Shown one piece after another: positions 23,928-32,121 of a stretch of 32,288 nt of DNA; position 1 is the first letter of the stretch; each line of letters starts with the position of its first letter. Source of the DNA: Chitinophagaceae bacterium UBA4407 (GTDB lineage Bacteria > Bacteroidota > Bacteroidia > Chitinophagales > Chitinophagaceae); the NCBI GenBank assembly GCA_002390845.1, contig DGQT01000048.1:1-32288 (forward strand). The letters run 5' to 3'. The notes under the pieces were generated by a model that made no database searches, was not told the DNA's origin, and saw only the letters and a list, made by a program, of their open reading frames with translations. Position numbers and translations under genes: made by a program.

Positions 23928-24608
23928 ATGGAAAATAAGGCAAAGAAAGTTTTAATAGCGGATGACGAAAAGGATATACTGGAAATTGTCAGTTATAACC
24001 TTAACCAGGAGGGTTATGATATTTATACAGCCAAAGACGGAAACGAAGCACTGGAAATGGCAAGAAAGATTCATCCAGACCTGATTATACTGGATATTAT
24101 GATGCCGTACAAAACCGGCATTGAAGTTTGTGAGATATTAAGGTCAACAGAGGTATTTAATGATACATTGATCATATTTCTTACCGCGCTTAATGATGAA
24201 ACCTCGCACATAAAGGGCCTGGAATCGGGCGGGGATGATTATGTAAGCAAACCCATCAGCCCTAAGGTTTTGGTAAGCCGCGTTAATGCATTGTTCAGAA
24301 GAACCCACAAAGAAGCCGAAGGAAAAACCATAACGATAGCAAACCTTACCATCGATCCTGAAAAATTCATGATCGTTATCAACGGCAAAAACATTGTACT
24401 GGCTAAAAAAGAATTCGAACTGCTGTACCTGCTTGCATCAAAACCGGGGCGCGTTTTTTTACGGCATGAAATATTAAACCAGGTTTGGGGCCAGGATGTA
24501 ATTGTGGGCGACAGAACCATTGATGTTCACATACGCAAGATTCGCCAGAAACTTGATATGGATTGCATTACCACCGTAAAAGGTGTGGGTTATAAATTTT
24601 CGCTTTAA
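23928..24608 (+). CDS. PhoB/OmpR-family response regulator
   Basis: A 226-residue regulator from the ATG at 23928, which has AAGGA 8 bp upstream. An upstream TTG at 23922 would add two residues and is less likely. The receiver domain (1-120) has Asp12, Asp13, phospho-acceptor Asp56 (LIILDIMMP) and the Lys of YVSKP. The C-terminal winged helix of the OmpR class (about 130-226) includes KKEFELLYLLASKPGRVFLR and GDRTIDVHIRKIRQKL. It should pair with the kinase at 24908-25957 in the same direction. About 300 bp, including arm E8, now separate the two genes. Confidence 0.94.
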   Translation: MENKAKKVLIADDEKDILEIVSYNLNQEGYDIYTAKDGNEALEMARKIHPDLIILDIMMPYKTGIEVCEILRSTEVFNDTLIIFLTALNDETSHIKGLESGGDDYVSKPISPKVLVSRVNALFRRTHKEAEGKTITIANLTIDPEKFMIVINGKNIVLAKKEFELLYLLASKPGRVFLRHEILNQVWGQDVIVGDRTIDVHIRKIRQKLDMDCITTVKGVGYKFSL

Positions 24609-24645
24609 CCGGTGCGCTGTATTTTCTGCTCAAATCTGTAATGCT

Positions 24646-24790
24646 GTATAAGTGTGCGATCCCGAAATAAATCCGGTCCCGAAATTTTTCGGGATGCCAC
24701 GCTTCGCTTAATTGCTGCCATGAAAGAGGAACCTTGAAACGAGCGTGGCAAGAATGCTTCATGCCTGTTCTTATGCCGGGTTCAAAAAAT
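24646..24790. repeat. Solo right arm E8 with nested insert
   Basis: The core begins GTATAAGTGTGCGA (24646-24659), is broken by about 85 bp (containing TCCCGAAATTTTTCGGGA, then GCCACGCTTCG pairing with CGAGCGTGGC), resumes GCAAGAATGCTTCATG from about 24748, and ends ATGCCGGGTTCAAAAAA. No left arm core is visible in 24609-24645. It lies between the regulator and kinase genes of one two-component system. The 299-bp gap holds nothing else I can support. Confidence 0.72.
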
Positions 24791-24907
24791 GTATTCTCAA
24801 ATTCAAATACATCAGCAGTTTCGCAATAATCAGTAACAACAAATCAATTACCTTGCAAAGTGATGCACTGCACCATTTAAACCATGCAGCAAGCAACAGA
24901 GTAAACG

Positions 24908-25957
24908 ATGTTACAAACAAAGAACCTTTCGCCTAATAAATTATCGCTGCTAACTGCCTTTTGCCTTTCTTTACCCGTTGGTATTGCATTCTGTTTTGTT
25001 ACAGAACACATGTATGTAGGCTTACTGGCTTTTGCAGTAAACCTTATTGGCAGTTACCTGCTCATTCGTTTTGTGCTGGAATCCTTTATCTACCGTAAAA
25101 TAAAACTCATTTACAAGTTCATTTATCAAACCAAAGCAAGTAAGCGGGAGGAAATGTATTATAAATACATACTCCCTAAAAAAAGTATTGATGAAGTAAG
25201 GGAGGACGTAGAACATTGGGCCGAAGAACGCAAAGAAGAAATAGAAATACTGCGCAGTAACGAAACCTACCGCAAGGAGTTTCTGCAAAATCTTTCGCAC
25301 GAATTTAAAACCCCCATTTTTACCATACAGGGTTATGTGGATACTTTACTGGATGGCGCCCTGGAAAACCCATCGGTTAACAGGAAGTTTTTAGAGAACG
25401 CCTCTAAAAATGTAGAACGCATGGTAAACCTGATCAGTGATCTTGACGAAATTACCAAGCTGGAAAGTGGCGAACAGCCCCTGTATAAAGAAAATTTTAT
25501 TATACAGGATCTTATAAAATACGTTTTTGAAACCCTCTCTATAAAAGCAGCGGCTCGCAATATAAAATGCACTATAAAAAAAGGCTGCGAACAACCTTTG
25601 TATGTTTTTGCCGACAAAGAAAAAATTTCACGTGTACTGATTAACCTGGTAGAAAACGCCACCAAGTACGGCAGAACCGATGGCAGCATTGTTGCCAGCA
25701 TTTACAAAACCGACGAGCAGCACGTTCTTATTGAAATAAGCGACGATGGTATTGGCATTGCCGAAGAACATTTAACCCGTGTATTCGAGCGGTTTTACCG
25801 CACTGACCGTGGCCGCAGCCGCAATGTTGGCGGCACCGGCCTTGGCCTTTCTATCTGCAAACATATTATTGAAGCCCACGGCCAAACCATACATGTGCGC
25901 AGCACGGTAGATGTGGGCACCAGCATTGGCTTTACCCTCGAAGCCAGGAAAGATTAA
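24908..25957 (+). CDS. PhoR-like sensor histidine kinase
   Basis: A 349-residue inner-membrane kinase with two membrane helices (about 14-31 and 36-58) and hardly any periplasmic loop, so the signal is probably sensed in or near the membrane. A coiled linker leads to the H-box NLSHEFKTPIFTIQGY with His131, N-box INLVENATKYG, G1 DDGIGI, F-box FERFYR and G2 GGTGLGLS. No PAS or HAMP domain is evident. It is the likely partner of the PhoB-type regulator upstream. Element E10 begins 5 bp after its stop codon. Confidence 0.93.
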   Translation: MLQTKNLSPNKLSLLTAFCLSLPVGIAFCFVTEHMYVGLLAFAVNLIGSYLLIRFVLESFIYRKIKLIYKFIYQTKASKREEMYYKYILPKKSIDEVREDVEHWAEERKEEIEILRSNETYRKEFLQNLSHEFKTPIFTIQGYVDTLLDGALENPSVNRKFLENASKNVERMVNLISDLDEITKLESGEQPLYKENFIIQDLIKYVFETLSIKAAARNIKCTIKKGCEQPLYVFADKEKISRVLINLVENATKYGRTDGSIVASIYKTDEQHVLIEISDDGIGIAEEHLTRVFERFYRTDRGRSRNVGGTGLGLSICKHIIEAHGQTIHVRSTVDVGTSIGFTLEARKD

Positions 25958-25962
25958 ACCAG

Positions 25963-26876
25963 TTTTTGTTTACCGGCCTTAGATACTTTGGGCATCGCCT
26001 GTTGTGTCACTCACTTGTACGTTCGGAAGTTTATTGAGCTTTATCGAAGCGTAGGTTTACGGTGACAACACCGTCAACGGCAAGTGCAAACCAATTTTTT
26101 GGCAAGGCGATTTAGTTCGGGTATTTTTGAAAAAGCTGCAACGATACAATGCGACACTTAATCATAGTTATACTTCTTATTTCGTTGACACACTCCGGCT
26201 ACAGTCAGACATTTTTAGACGCATATAAAAAGTACAGACTTGAAAGAGCAGACACACTTTCAAACTCAAAAACAAAAAAGAAAATTAAAAGCTTTATAAA
26301 ATCACAAATCATAGAGCTTGATACAGTATTTCACTCTTATAAAGCCAAATCAAATTTTGACTTTAATAATGCTGATACATTATTTCTTATTTATGAATCA
26401 CCTGCTGAATCACCATTTACTAGCGACATAATAATTTGGTCAGGCAAGGACACAATTTCATATCGACAAGGGTTTGCAACAATCAAACCTTTTAAAAATA
26501 AAAGAACAATCACTTACGAAACTTTTTTTCCAAAGTTTGACAGATCCCAAGGCTTTAAAGTTGTAACAGAACGAGATTCCTTGGTTACACTGGTTTCACA
26601 AAGAGACTACAATACAATAAATCATTTGAGCCACAATCAAAACATTAATGACGGCAGTTATGTAAGTATTTACGTGGCTTACAAAGACAGAGGGGAATAT
26701 AAATTTGAAACCTGTTTCCCAAAACAATTTATAATTCGTAATGTTTACCGAAAAGAATAATTTCTACAGGCCTGAACTCTACGATTCGCTTAAATAAAAG
26801 CTCAATAAAGTATCCAACCGCACACGAGTGCGACGCAAGAAAGGCTTCATGCATATTCTTCACCCCGGCACAAAAT
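25963..26876. repeat. Cargo-bearing inverted-arm element E10 (about 914 bp, one gene)
   Basis: The left arm is about 25963-26058: T-run, ACCGGCC, GGCATCGCCTG, core TTGTGTCACTCACTTGTAC at 26002-26020, then TTTATTGAGCTTTATCGAAG. The right arm is about 26781-26876: GATTCGCTTAAATAAAAGC, then CTCAATAAAGTATCCAACCG (nearly identical to the right arm of E4), core GCACACGAGTGCGACGCAA at 26820-26838, AAGGCTTCATG, CCCCGGCACAAAA. The cores are of different versions. One gene (26149-26760) lies inside. Confidence 0.8.
26149..26760 (+). CDS. Small secreted protein of unknown family, cargo of element E10
   Basis: A 203-residue protein with a signal peptide (about 1-19, ending HSGYSQ). The mature part starts with a Lys-rich helical stretch (about 25-65) and continues beta-rich, with LFLIYESPAESPFTSDIIIW and YVSIYVAYKDRGEYKFE. 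No motif or family is recognised. The sequence is strikingly AT-rich (many AAA, ATA and TTT codons) next to the GC-richer kinase and dioxygenase genes, which suggests transfer. It lies alone between the inverted arms of E10, with 90 bp between the left arm and the start codon. Confidence 0.68.
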   Translation: MRHLIIVILLISLTHSGYSQTFLDAYKKYRLERADTLSNSKTKKKIKSFIKSQIIELDTVFHSYKAKSNFDFNNADTLFLIYESPAESPFTSDIIIWSGKDTISYRQGFATIKPFKNKRTITYETFFPKFDRSQGFKVVTERDSLVTLVSQRDYNTINHLSHNQNINDGSYVSIYVAYKDRGEYKFETCFPKQFIIRNVYRKE

Positions 26877-26891
26877 GGCCTTTAAAAATTA

Positions 26892-27932
26892 CTACATATT
26901 AAAGCTTAAATTCCTTATCAGCGATGCGGGTAAGGCAGGCAGTTTGCTGCGCTCGATAAGAAAACTGGTAAGGCCGGCGAATTCTTTAAAAATATAATGT
27001 TTGTCCAGCGCTGCACGCAGGTAATCTTTGCCGCTGCTGCCACCGGTGCCAATGCGGGTGCCGATCATACGCTGTACCATGTTCATGTGCCGGTAGCGCC
27101 AGGTGCTCATTTGCTCATCAATTTCCAGCAGGTTGTTTAATAGCTCGAACGGTAAATGCATAACGGGGTAACCACGATACAACATAATAAACAAAGCAGC
27201 GCGGCTTGCTTTGGCAGACAATTGCCCGCTCTGTTTGCCTTCAATAAAAATGGTATTGAATACTTCGAGGTTATTTCTTTCGGCTTCAGCGAGGCTGTTG
27301 CTGTAACAGGCCCGGTAGGTGCTCCAGTAAGGGTGTATATTTTCCTGCTGATCCGTTGCAGTAAAATCTTTCCAGTTTTCGGTGCTGTCGAAGTAGGGCA
27401 TACGTTCGAGCCAGTTGTTTACAACGGTGATGAGTGATTTTTCCTGTTCGGCTTTTTTGATGGTATTTATTTCGGGCTGGTACAATTGAGAAGTGTAATA
27501 TTCTTTACCATAACGTTCTTCGTATTGCAGTCCCAGTTTGGCTTCGAGTGTTTTAAACTGCCAGCTTTGAAAGCCGGATGCTGGGCGTAGCAGATCGCGG
27601 AAGTCGAGGAAATCCATGGGTGTCATGGTTTCCATAATATCGATCTGGTGTACCAGTACTTTTAAAATAGTGATTACCCTGTTTAACCGGTGTACCACCG
27701 TTTGAAGTTCGGGGGTATTGTCGTTAATGGCAGGTTGTTTCATAACTGCTACGGCAGAATCAACCTCAAAGAGTATTTGTTTAAACCAGAGTTCGTACGA
27801 CTGGTGAATAATGATAAACAACATTTCGTCGTGGGCAGGTGTGCGGTTGCGCTCAAAACTTTCAGGGTGCTGGCTGCCCAGTATTTTATCTAACTGAAGG
27901 TAATCATGATAATAAACCGGCTTTTTTTCCAT
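26892..27932 (-). CDS. kynA: Tryptophan 2,3-dioxygenase
   Basis: A 346-residue heme enzyme that opens the indole ring of L-tryptophan with O2 to give N-formylkynurenine, the first step of the kynurenine route. Family marks are the distal-site stretch FIIIHQSYELWFKQIL near residue 37, the substrate-binding Arg stretch MDFLDFRDLLRPASGFQS, and the heme-ligand region MSTWRYRHMNMVQRMIGTRI followed by GTGGSSG. I place the start at 27932 (MEKKPVYYHDYLQLD). The frame opens 16 codons earlier but that extension is unlike the family. No other kynurenine gene is in the window. Confidence 0.94.
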   Translation of the reverse strand: MEKKPVYYHDYLQLDKILGSQHPESFERNRTPAHDEMLFIIIHQSYELWFKQILFEVDSAVAVMKQPAINDNTPELQTVVHRLNRVITILKVLVHQIDIMETMTPMDFLDFRDLLRPASGFQSWQFKTLEAKLGLQYEERYGKEYYTSQLYQPEINTIKKAEQEKSLITVVNNWLERMPYFDSTENWKDFTATDQQENIHPYWSTYRACYSNSLAEAERNNLEVFNTIFIEGKQSGQLSAKASRAALFIMLYRGYPVMHLPFELLNNLLEIDEQMSTWRYRHMNMVQRMIGTRIGTGGSSGKDYLRAALDKHYIFKEFAGLTSFLIERSKLPALPASLIRNLSFNM

Positions 27933-28098
27933 ATTGCATTCGTTGTAATTACAAAGAAACAGTTTGTTTAAGAACACCACAACTGCATTTATAATAATTG
28001 GCAGGTGATTAATACTTCTTAATCTTAATTAGCTTTTGCTCTTGCGGAAAATTTGCTGTTATTTGCAGCATATTACCTTTCAATAACACTAATCATTT

Positions 28099-28824
28099 AT
28101 GCTTCCAAAGTACAAGCGCATTTTACTTAAACTGTCTGGCGAGGCCCTTATGGGTAGCGGCTCTTCAAAATCATCTGACCCTTTTGATCCAAAGATTATT
28201 GAGCAATATGCCAACGATATAAAAACCGTTACAGATCTTGGCGTACAGGTAGCGCTGGTAATTGGCGGTGGTAATATTTACCGGGGTTTAAACGAAAGTG
28301 AAAGTGGAATTGAACGGGCACATGGCGATTATATGGGCATGCTTGCAACGATGATCAACGGAATGGCGGTGCAGGCCATGCTTGAAAAAGTTGGGGTTTA
28401 CACACGCCTGCAAAGCGCTATTAAAATGGAGCAGATCGCCGAACCATATATTCGCCGCAAGGCCATGCGCCACCTGGAAAAAGGGCGTGTGGTAATTTTT
28501 GGGGCGGGCACGGGCAACCCTTATTTTACTACTGATACAGCGGGCTCGCTAAGGGCCATTGAAATAAAGGCCGAAGTAATTTTAAAAGGTACAAGGGTAG
28601 ATGGTATTTACACCGCAGATCCTGAGAAAGACCCCACCGCTACCAAATTTGAACAGATCAGTTTCCAGGAATGTTTATCGCGCAACCTTAAGGTAATGGA
28701 CATGACTGCTTTTACACTTTGTATGGAAAACAGTATGCCCATCATTGTATTTGATATGAACAAACCCGGTAATCTTTTAAATGTAGTAGAAGGTATGCAG
28801 GTAGGTACATTGGTAACAGGGTAA
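28099..28824 (+). CDS. pyrH: UMP kinase
   Basis: A 241-residue cytosolic kinase of the amino-acid-kinase fold that converts UMP to UDP with ATP. Marks are LLKLSGEALMG at the N-terminus, VIGGGNIYRG, RRKAMRHLEKGRVVIFGAGT followed by GNPYFTTDTA, and LKGTRVDGIYTADPEKDP. It has the typical hexameric bacterial UMP kinase length, and the C-terminus ends GTLVTG. It appears monocistronic, with a strong terminator after it. Confidence 0.97.
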   Translation: MLPKYKRILLKLSGEALMGSGSSKSSDPFDPKIIEQYANDIKTVTDLGVQVALVIGGGNIYRGLNESESGIERAHGDYMGMLATMINGMAVQAMLEKVGVYTRLQSAIKMEQIAEPYIRRKAMRHLEKGRVVIFGAGTGNPYFTTDTAGSLRAIEIKAEVILKGTRVDGIYTADPEKDPTATKFEQISFQECLSRNLKVMDMTAFTLCMENSMPIIVFDMNKPGNLLNVVEGMQVGTLVTG

Positions 28825-28847
28825 AAGATTTATAAAAATAGATTTAC

Positions 28848-28884
28848 AGAAGCGGTTGTTTACAAATAGCCGCTTCTTTTTTTT
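28848..28884 (+). terminator. pyrH terminator
   Basis: An 8-bp stem, AGAAGCGG (28848-28855) with CCGCTTCT (28870-28877), and a run of T follow the pyrH stop by 23 bp. Confidence 0.85.
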
Positions 28885-28898
28885 GATTGATTGCGAAG

Positions 28899-29075
28899 TT
28901 TTTTTTGAGCCAGAAGCCAGCATTGCTATGAGGCTTTTGTTGCGTCGCACACTTGTGCTGCAGGATCAATAAGCAGCAACTAACAGCCGCAGCCCAAAGC
29001 TCGGTAAACTTATGAACGTACAAGTGAGTGACACAAGGAACGTTGAGAAAAGTATCTGCAGCCGGTAACAAAAAA
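28899..29075. repeat. Intergenic inverted-arm element E11 (about 177 bp)
   Basis: The left arm has a T-run, GAGCCAGAAGCCAGC, ATGAGGCTTTTG and core TTGCGTCGCACACTTGTGC at 28940-28958. The right core is GTACAAGTGAGTGACACAA at 29018-29036, followed by GGAACG and GCAGCCGGTAACAAAAAA. The two arms carry different core versions. The centre of about 60 bp has no clear internal palindrome. It lies between convergent genes, just after the pyrH terminator. Confidence 0.75.
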
Positions 29076-29117
29076 CCAATAATCTAATTTATAAAAGTTG
29101 TGTGAGTATAAGCAATA

Positions 29118-29681
29118 TCAGTAGGTAATTGGCAGCGACACTTTTACGGAATCCCAAAGAACGGTGAAATTGGTGCCACCCTTTACATCTTCAAAATAGA
29201 TGGTAAAAGCCTCTGCAATCGCATCGGTGTTTATTACAGGAACATCAACCCGCAAAGCATCTTTTTTCTGGTTGTACGCCAGCCCCCAAATATCTTTATC
29301 GTTATTAAATATAATGGTCCACCTGCCAGTGTCGCATATTGCAAACATTGAATAACGACCTTTAGCCAAAGGCTTTCCGTTGATTTTTACATTTTTGAAA
29401 AACTCAATTTCTGTTGCTTCGTTGGCACCAAGGCGCCATACCTGGTTGTAAGAAATAATTCCTCCGAAAATTAATCTGCCGGCTTTTTGTGGCCTACCAT
29501 AAATTACTCTTGCTAAAGGTGGGTCTGTAATCTTTCCGTTCATTTTTAAGATGGGATAATTCTGAGGGGAATAGCTCATATCCATTGGGCTTTTATCCAG
29601 GTCGGTTGGTTTTTGCTGGGCTAAAATATTAAGGGACAGAAGGCAAAAAAGAGCTAAGAAATTTTTTTTCATGATACGCAT
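29118..29681 (-). CDS. DUF2911 domain secreted protein
   Basis: A 187-residue exported protein. The likely signal peptide is MKKNFLALFCLLSLNILAQ, which starts at the fourth codon, so the ATG at 29672 may be the true start. The rest matches DUF2911: ARVIYGRPQKAGRLIFGGI, VWRLGANEATEIEFFKNVKI, GRYSMFAI and TNFTVLWDSVKVSLPI. Function is unknown, and the domain is common in Bacteroidota secreted proteins. It lies 70 bp from the upstream ACP phosphodiesterase gene on the same strand and may share its transcript. Confidence 0.88.
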   Translation of the reverse strand: MRIMKKNFLALFCLLSLNILAQQKPTDLDKSPMDMSYSPQNYPILKMNGKITDPPLARVIYGRPQKAGRLIFGGIISYNQVWRLGANEATEIEFFKNVKINGKPLAKGRYSMFAICDTGRWTIIFNNDKDIWGLAYNQKKDALRVDVPVINTDAIAEAFTIYFEDVKGGTNFTVLWDSVKVSLPITY

Positions 29682-29751
29682 TTTATCAAAAGTAGATCGG
29701 GCAGTTTAGCTGTAAAATAATGGCTGTAATTAAACAAAAATCTTACCACAA

Positions 29752-30360
29752 TTATTGCACGGCAGTATTAAAGGTTACAAATTTATTGTATTCAAAAAAT
29801 GAAAATGCTTTTAGTTCAGGGAAAAACTGGTTGTAGCAGTTTTGTAGTTTCTCGTAATTTTCATTAAAGCAATTGAATACAGCATCGTTCTTTTCAAGGT
29901 AATTCGCCCTTCTGAAAATATTATTAAAACTATTTTCAATGCCTGTTGCGAACTGGTAGTTGTACAGCCAGTTCTGCGTACGCATATAAGGTAGCATTCG
30001 ACTGAATCTTTCGGGGAGCAGGGCATTGTTTTTCTCAAGGATTCGATAGGTTGTTTCGGCAAACAACGCTAAGTCCGATCCGGGAAATTCCGCTTTATCA
30101 TTCGCAAGAAAATGGTCGTACACCACATCAATAAATACACTGGCATAAGAGCCCGCAGCTGGTTTAAAAAATTTTATGGCTTCTTTTGTTACAGGATGTG
30201 CGTCAGTAAATGTATCAATCATGCGATGAAGTATAATGCCATTTTGTATAGCAACCGGGTAATCGAATTTCTTTTTCCCTTTTATAAAATCACTGATCAT
30301 ATTACCAACGAGTATGTCCTCATTTCCGAAAGATAAACAGGCATGGGCAAGGTAATTCAT
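29752..30360 (-). CDS. acpH: Acyl carrier protein phosphodiesterase family protein
   Basis: A 202-residue protein of the AcpH/DUF479 family. E. coli AcpH removes the phosphopantetheine arm from acyl carrier protein. Marks are MNYLAHACLSFGN, VGNMISDFIKG, ILHRMIDTFTDAHPV with the conserved His and Asp of this HD-like metal-dependent fold, and DVVYDHFLANDK. The length is normal. Activity on ACP is inferred from family. It is followed by the DUF2911 gene 70 bp away on the same strand. Confidence 0.88.
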   Translation of the reverse strand: MNYLAHACLSFGNEDILVGNMISDFIKGKKKFDYPVAIQNGIILHRMIDTFTDAHPVTKEAIKFFKPAAGSYASVFIDVVYDHFLANDKAEFPGSDLALFAETTYRILEKNNALLPERFSRMLPYMRTQNWLYNYQFATGIENSFNNIFRRANYLEKNDAVFNCFNENYEKLQNCYNQFFPELKAFSFFEYNKFVTFNTAVQ

Positions 30361-30719
30361 GGCACAATTTAAACTTCTGCAAACAATGTTACTTCATAAT
30401 TTGTTGAATGATTTTTGTTCCTATAATTTTAATACAACCTTTAAAAGAGGGGCACCATCTTCATTGCAAATATTTTAACCCCGCCTTTACAAATTTTACA
30501 TTTTTCTTAAGAAGCACGCTGTAATTCAATGTCAGCAGGGATTTTTTTTGTATTACAATCACTAATAGCAATCACTTTTTACCGTTTATCTTAATGTTGT
30601 ACGAAATGTTTCTTACTTATCACAATTCGCCTGACTTGCCTTGATCCATAAAATATTTTTGGTTTATCAACACAGAAAAAAATCAACTGTAAAAATTAAT
30701 CAATCAAAAAAATTAAATC
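30361..30719. other. Gene-free 359-bp divergent intergenic region
   Basis: AT-rich sequence between the divergent acpH and PepSY-like genes. It must hold both promoters, but no good TAnnTTTG box with partner was found. A 10-bp palindrome TTCTTAAGAA lies near 30505. No arm of the E family, no gene and no clear structured RNA is seen, in contrast to most other gaps here. Confidence 0.5.
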
Positions 30720-31199
30720 ATGAAACCACAAATCAGTTCATTTATCAGGAGGAATATTTCTTCCGCTCGCAGAAAATTATTTGTAGCAGCAATAGCCGCA
30801 ACATGCATAAGTGCAAGTGCATTTGCCAATGGCGAAACTGAAAATGAAAAAGCCGCCAGTAACCTTAAAAAAGAATTTGCCAATGCAAAGAATGTAGAAT
30901 GGAAGGTTACGTCCGATTACATAAAAGCTACATTCTCCTGGAATGGCCAGCAATTGGAAGTATTCTACAACGAAGCAGGTGAAACCATTGCCCAATCCCG
31001 TATAATCGATAAGAGCAGCCTTCCGTTAAAAGCCCAGCAGTTCATTGGGAAAAAATATCCTGACTATAAAATAACAGAAGCTATTGAGTACAACAATGAA
31101 GAAACCGGTGTTTCTTTTTATGTATCGCTTACTAAAGATTCGGCAAAACAAATTCTAAGAATCTCTATCCAGGGCGATGTATCGGTGTACAGGCCTTAA
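30720..31199 (+). CDS. Secreted PepSY-like protein
   Basis: A 159-residue exported protein. An unusually long leader (about 1-39, with RRNISSARRKLFVAAIAATC then ISASAFANG) gives a typical cleavage site after AFA. The mature part has a lone PepSY-like/DUF2874-type pattern: NLKKEFANAKNVEWKVTSDY, KATFSWNGQQLEVFYNEAGE, LPLKAQQFIGKKYPDYKITE. Such small periplasmic beta proteins are common in Bacteroidota. The role is unknown. It converges on the DUF4290 gene and shares a bidirectional terminator with it. Confidence 0.78.
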   Translation: MKPQISSFIRRNISSARRKLFVAAIAATCISASAFANGETENEKAASNLKKEFANAKNVEWKVTSDYIKATFSWNGQQLEVFYNEAGETIAQSRIIDKSSLPLKAQQFIGKKYPDYKITEAIEYNNEETGVSFYVSLTKDSAKQILRISIQGDVSVYRP

Positions 31200-31227
31200 G
31201 TATGTAAATACAAATCACAATAGAAAT

Positions 31228-31269
31228 AAAAAGAACGTGCGGAAATCAATTCCCGCACGTTCTTTTTTT
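31228..31269. terminator. Bidirectional terminator
   Basis: A perfect 15-bp stem, AAAAAGAACGTGCGG (31228-31242) and CCGCACGTTCTTTTT (31253-31267), has A/T runs on both sides. It lies between convergent genes and can serve both. Confidence 0.9.
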
Positions 31270-31290
31270 ATCCTTTCTTTATAACTAATT

Positions 31291-32082
31291 CTAAAACCGC
31301 TTTTTAAAATTGGGGTTTCTTCCCGCATTGTTATTGCTTCTGTTGTCGCGGTTATTGTTGTTGCTCCTGTTATCACTGCTGCGGCTATTATTGTTCCGGG
31401 CATCACGGGGATCCCTGTTGCTGCGCGGATCCCTGCTGTCTCTTGAATCCCTTGGATTGCGGCTTGTAAAATTTTGCCTGCGTACACCAGAACTGCCACT
31501 ACGGTAATCATCACGTTCAAAACCGGGGTTGCGGTGCTTAATGTAAGGTGTATTGCTGAATTCAAGTGCACCTCCGGTAATACTGTTCAATTCAATACGA
31601 ATGGCATCATCATGCACCAACTCCTTATGCCAGTTGCTGTAAGCCAGTTTCATATAATAAGCAATAGCATTTGCAAAACCATTTTTCTTCTCAGGATCTT
31701 GTTCACGTAAGGCCTTATCAATAACCAACTCCAGGTTCTTGCCCAGGTGTGAATATTTCGGATGCCGCGAAGGGTAAGGTAGCGGATCTGGCTTGCTTTT
31801 ATAAGTAGCCTTTTCAGGTATTGGGTATGGGCTGTCTACTTTTAATTTAAAGTCGCTTATAAAAAACAGGTGATCCCATAATTTATGCCTGAAATCTTCT
31901 ACATTTCTAAGATGCGGGTTAAGTGTGCCCATCAGTTCAATGGCTACCATTGCCTGCTGCTGGCGCCTCACGGGGTCTTCTATTGTTAATACATGCTCCA
32001 CCATTTTTTGAATATGCCTTCCATATTCACGCATTACAAGGTGGCTTCTTGTTGTGTTATACTCCATATCAATATCTGCCAT
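31291..32082 (-). CDS. DUF4290 protein with Arg/Asn/Asp-rich tail
   Basis: A 263-residue cytosolic protein. Residues 1-180 match DUF4290: MEYNTTRSHLVMREYGRHIQ, ELMGTLNPHLRNVEDFRHKL, WDHLFFISDF, LAYSNWHKELVHDDAIR and ITGGALEFSNTPYIK. The last 80 residues are low complexity, made of short R-D-S-R-D and N-N-R-S-N units (for example SRDSRDPRSNRDPRD), ending PNFKKRF. The tail is probably disordered and could bind nucleic acid, but that is inference. The underlying DNA (about 31310-31470) is a degenerate tandem repeat and may vary in length between strains. Function of the domain is unknown. Confidence 0.87.
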   Translation of the reverse strand: MADIDMEYNTTRSHLVMREYGRHIQKMVEHVLTIEDPVRRQQQAMVAIELMGTLNPHLRNVEDFRHKLWDHLFFISDFKLKVDSPYPIPEKATYKSKPDPLPYPSRHPKYSHLGKNLELVIDKALREQDPEKKNGFANAIAYYMKLAYSNWHKELVHDDAIRIELNSITGGALEFSNTPYIKHRNPGFERDDYRSGSSGVRRQNFTSRNPRDSRDSRDPRSNRDPRDARNNNSRSSDNRSNNNNRDNRSNNNAGRNPNFKKRF

Positions 32083-32121
32083 AGTAAAGCAAATGTAACA
32101 AAGCTTTTGATTGAAAAATCA

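Noticed and set aside
31310..31507. Leucine-rich open frame on the plus strand
   Set aside because: It is the antisense reading of the low-complexity Arg/Asn/Asp tail of the DUF4290 gene.
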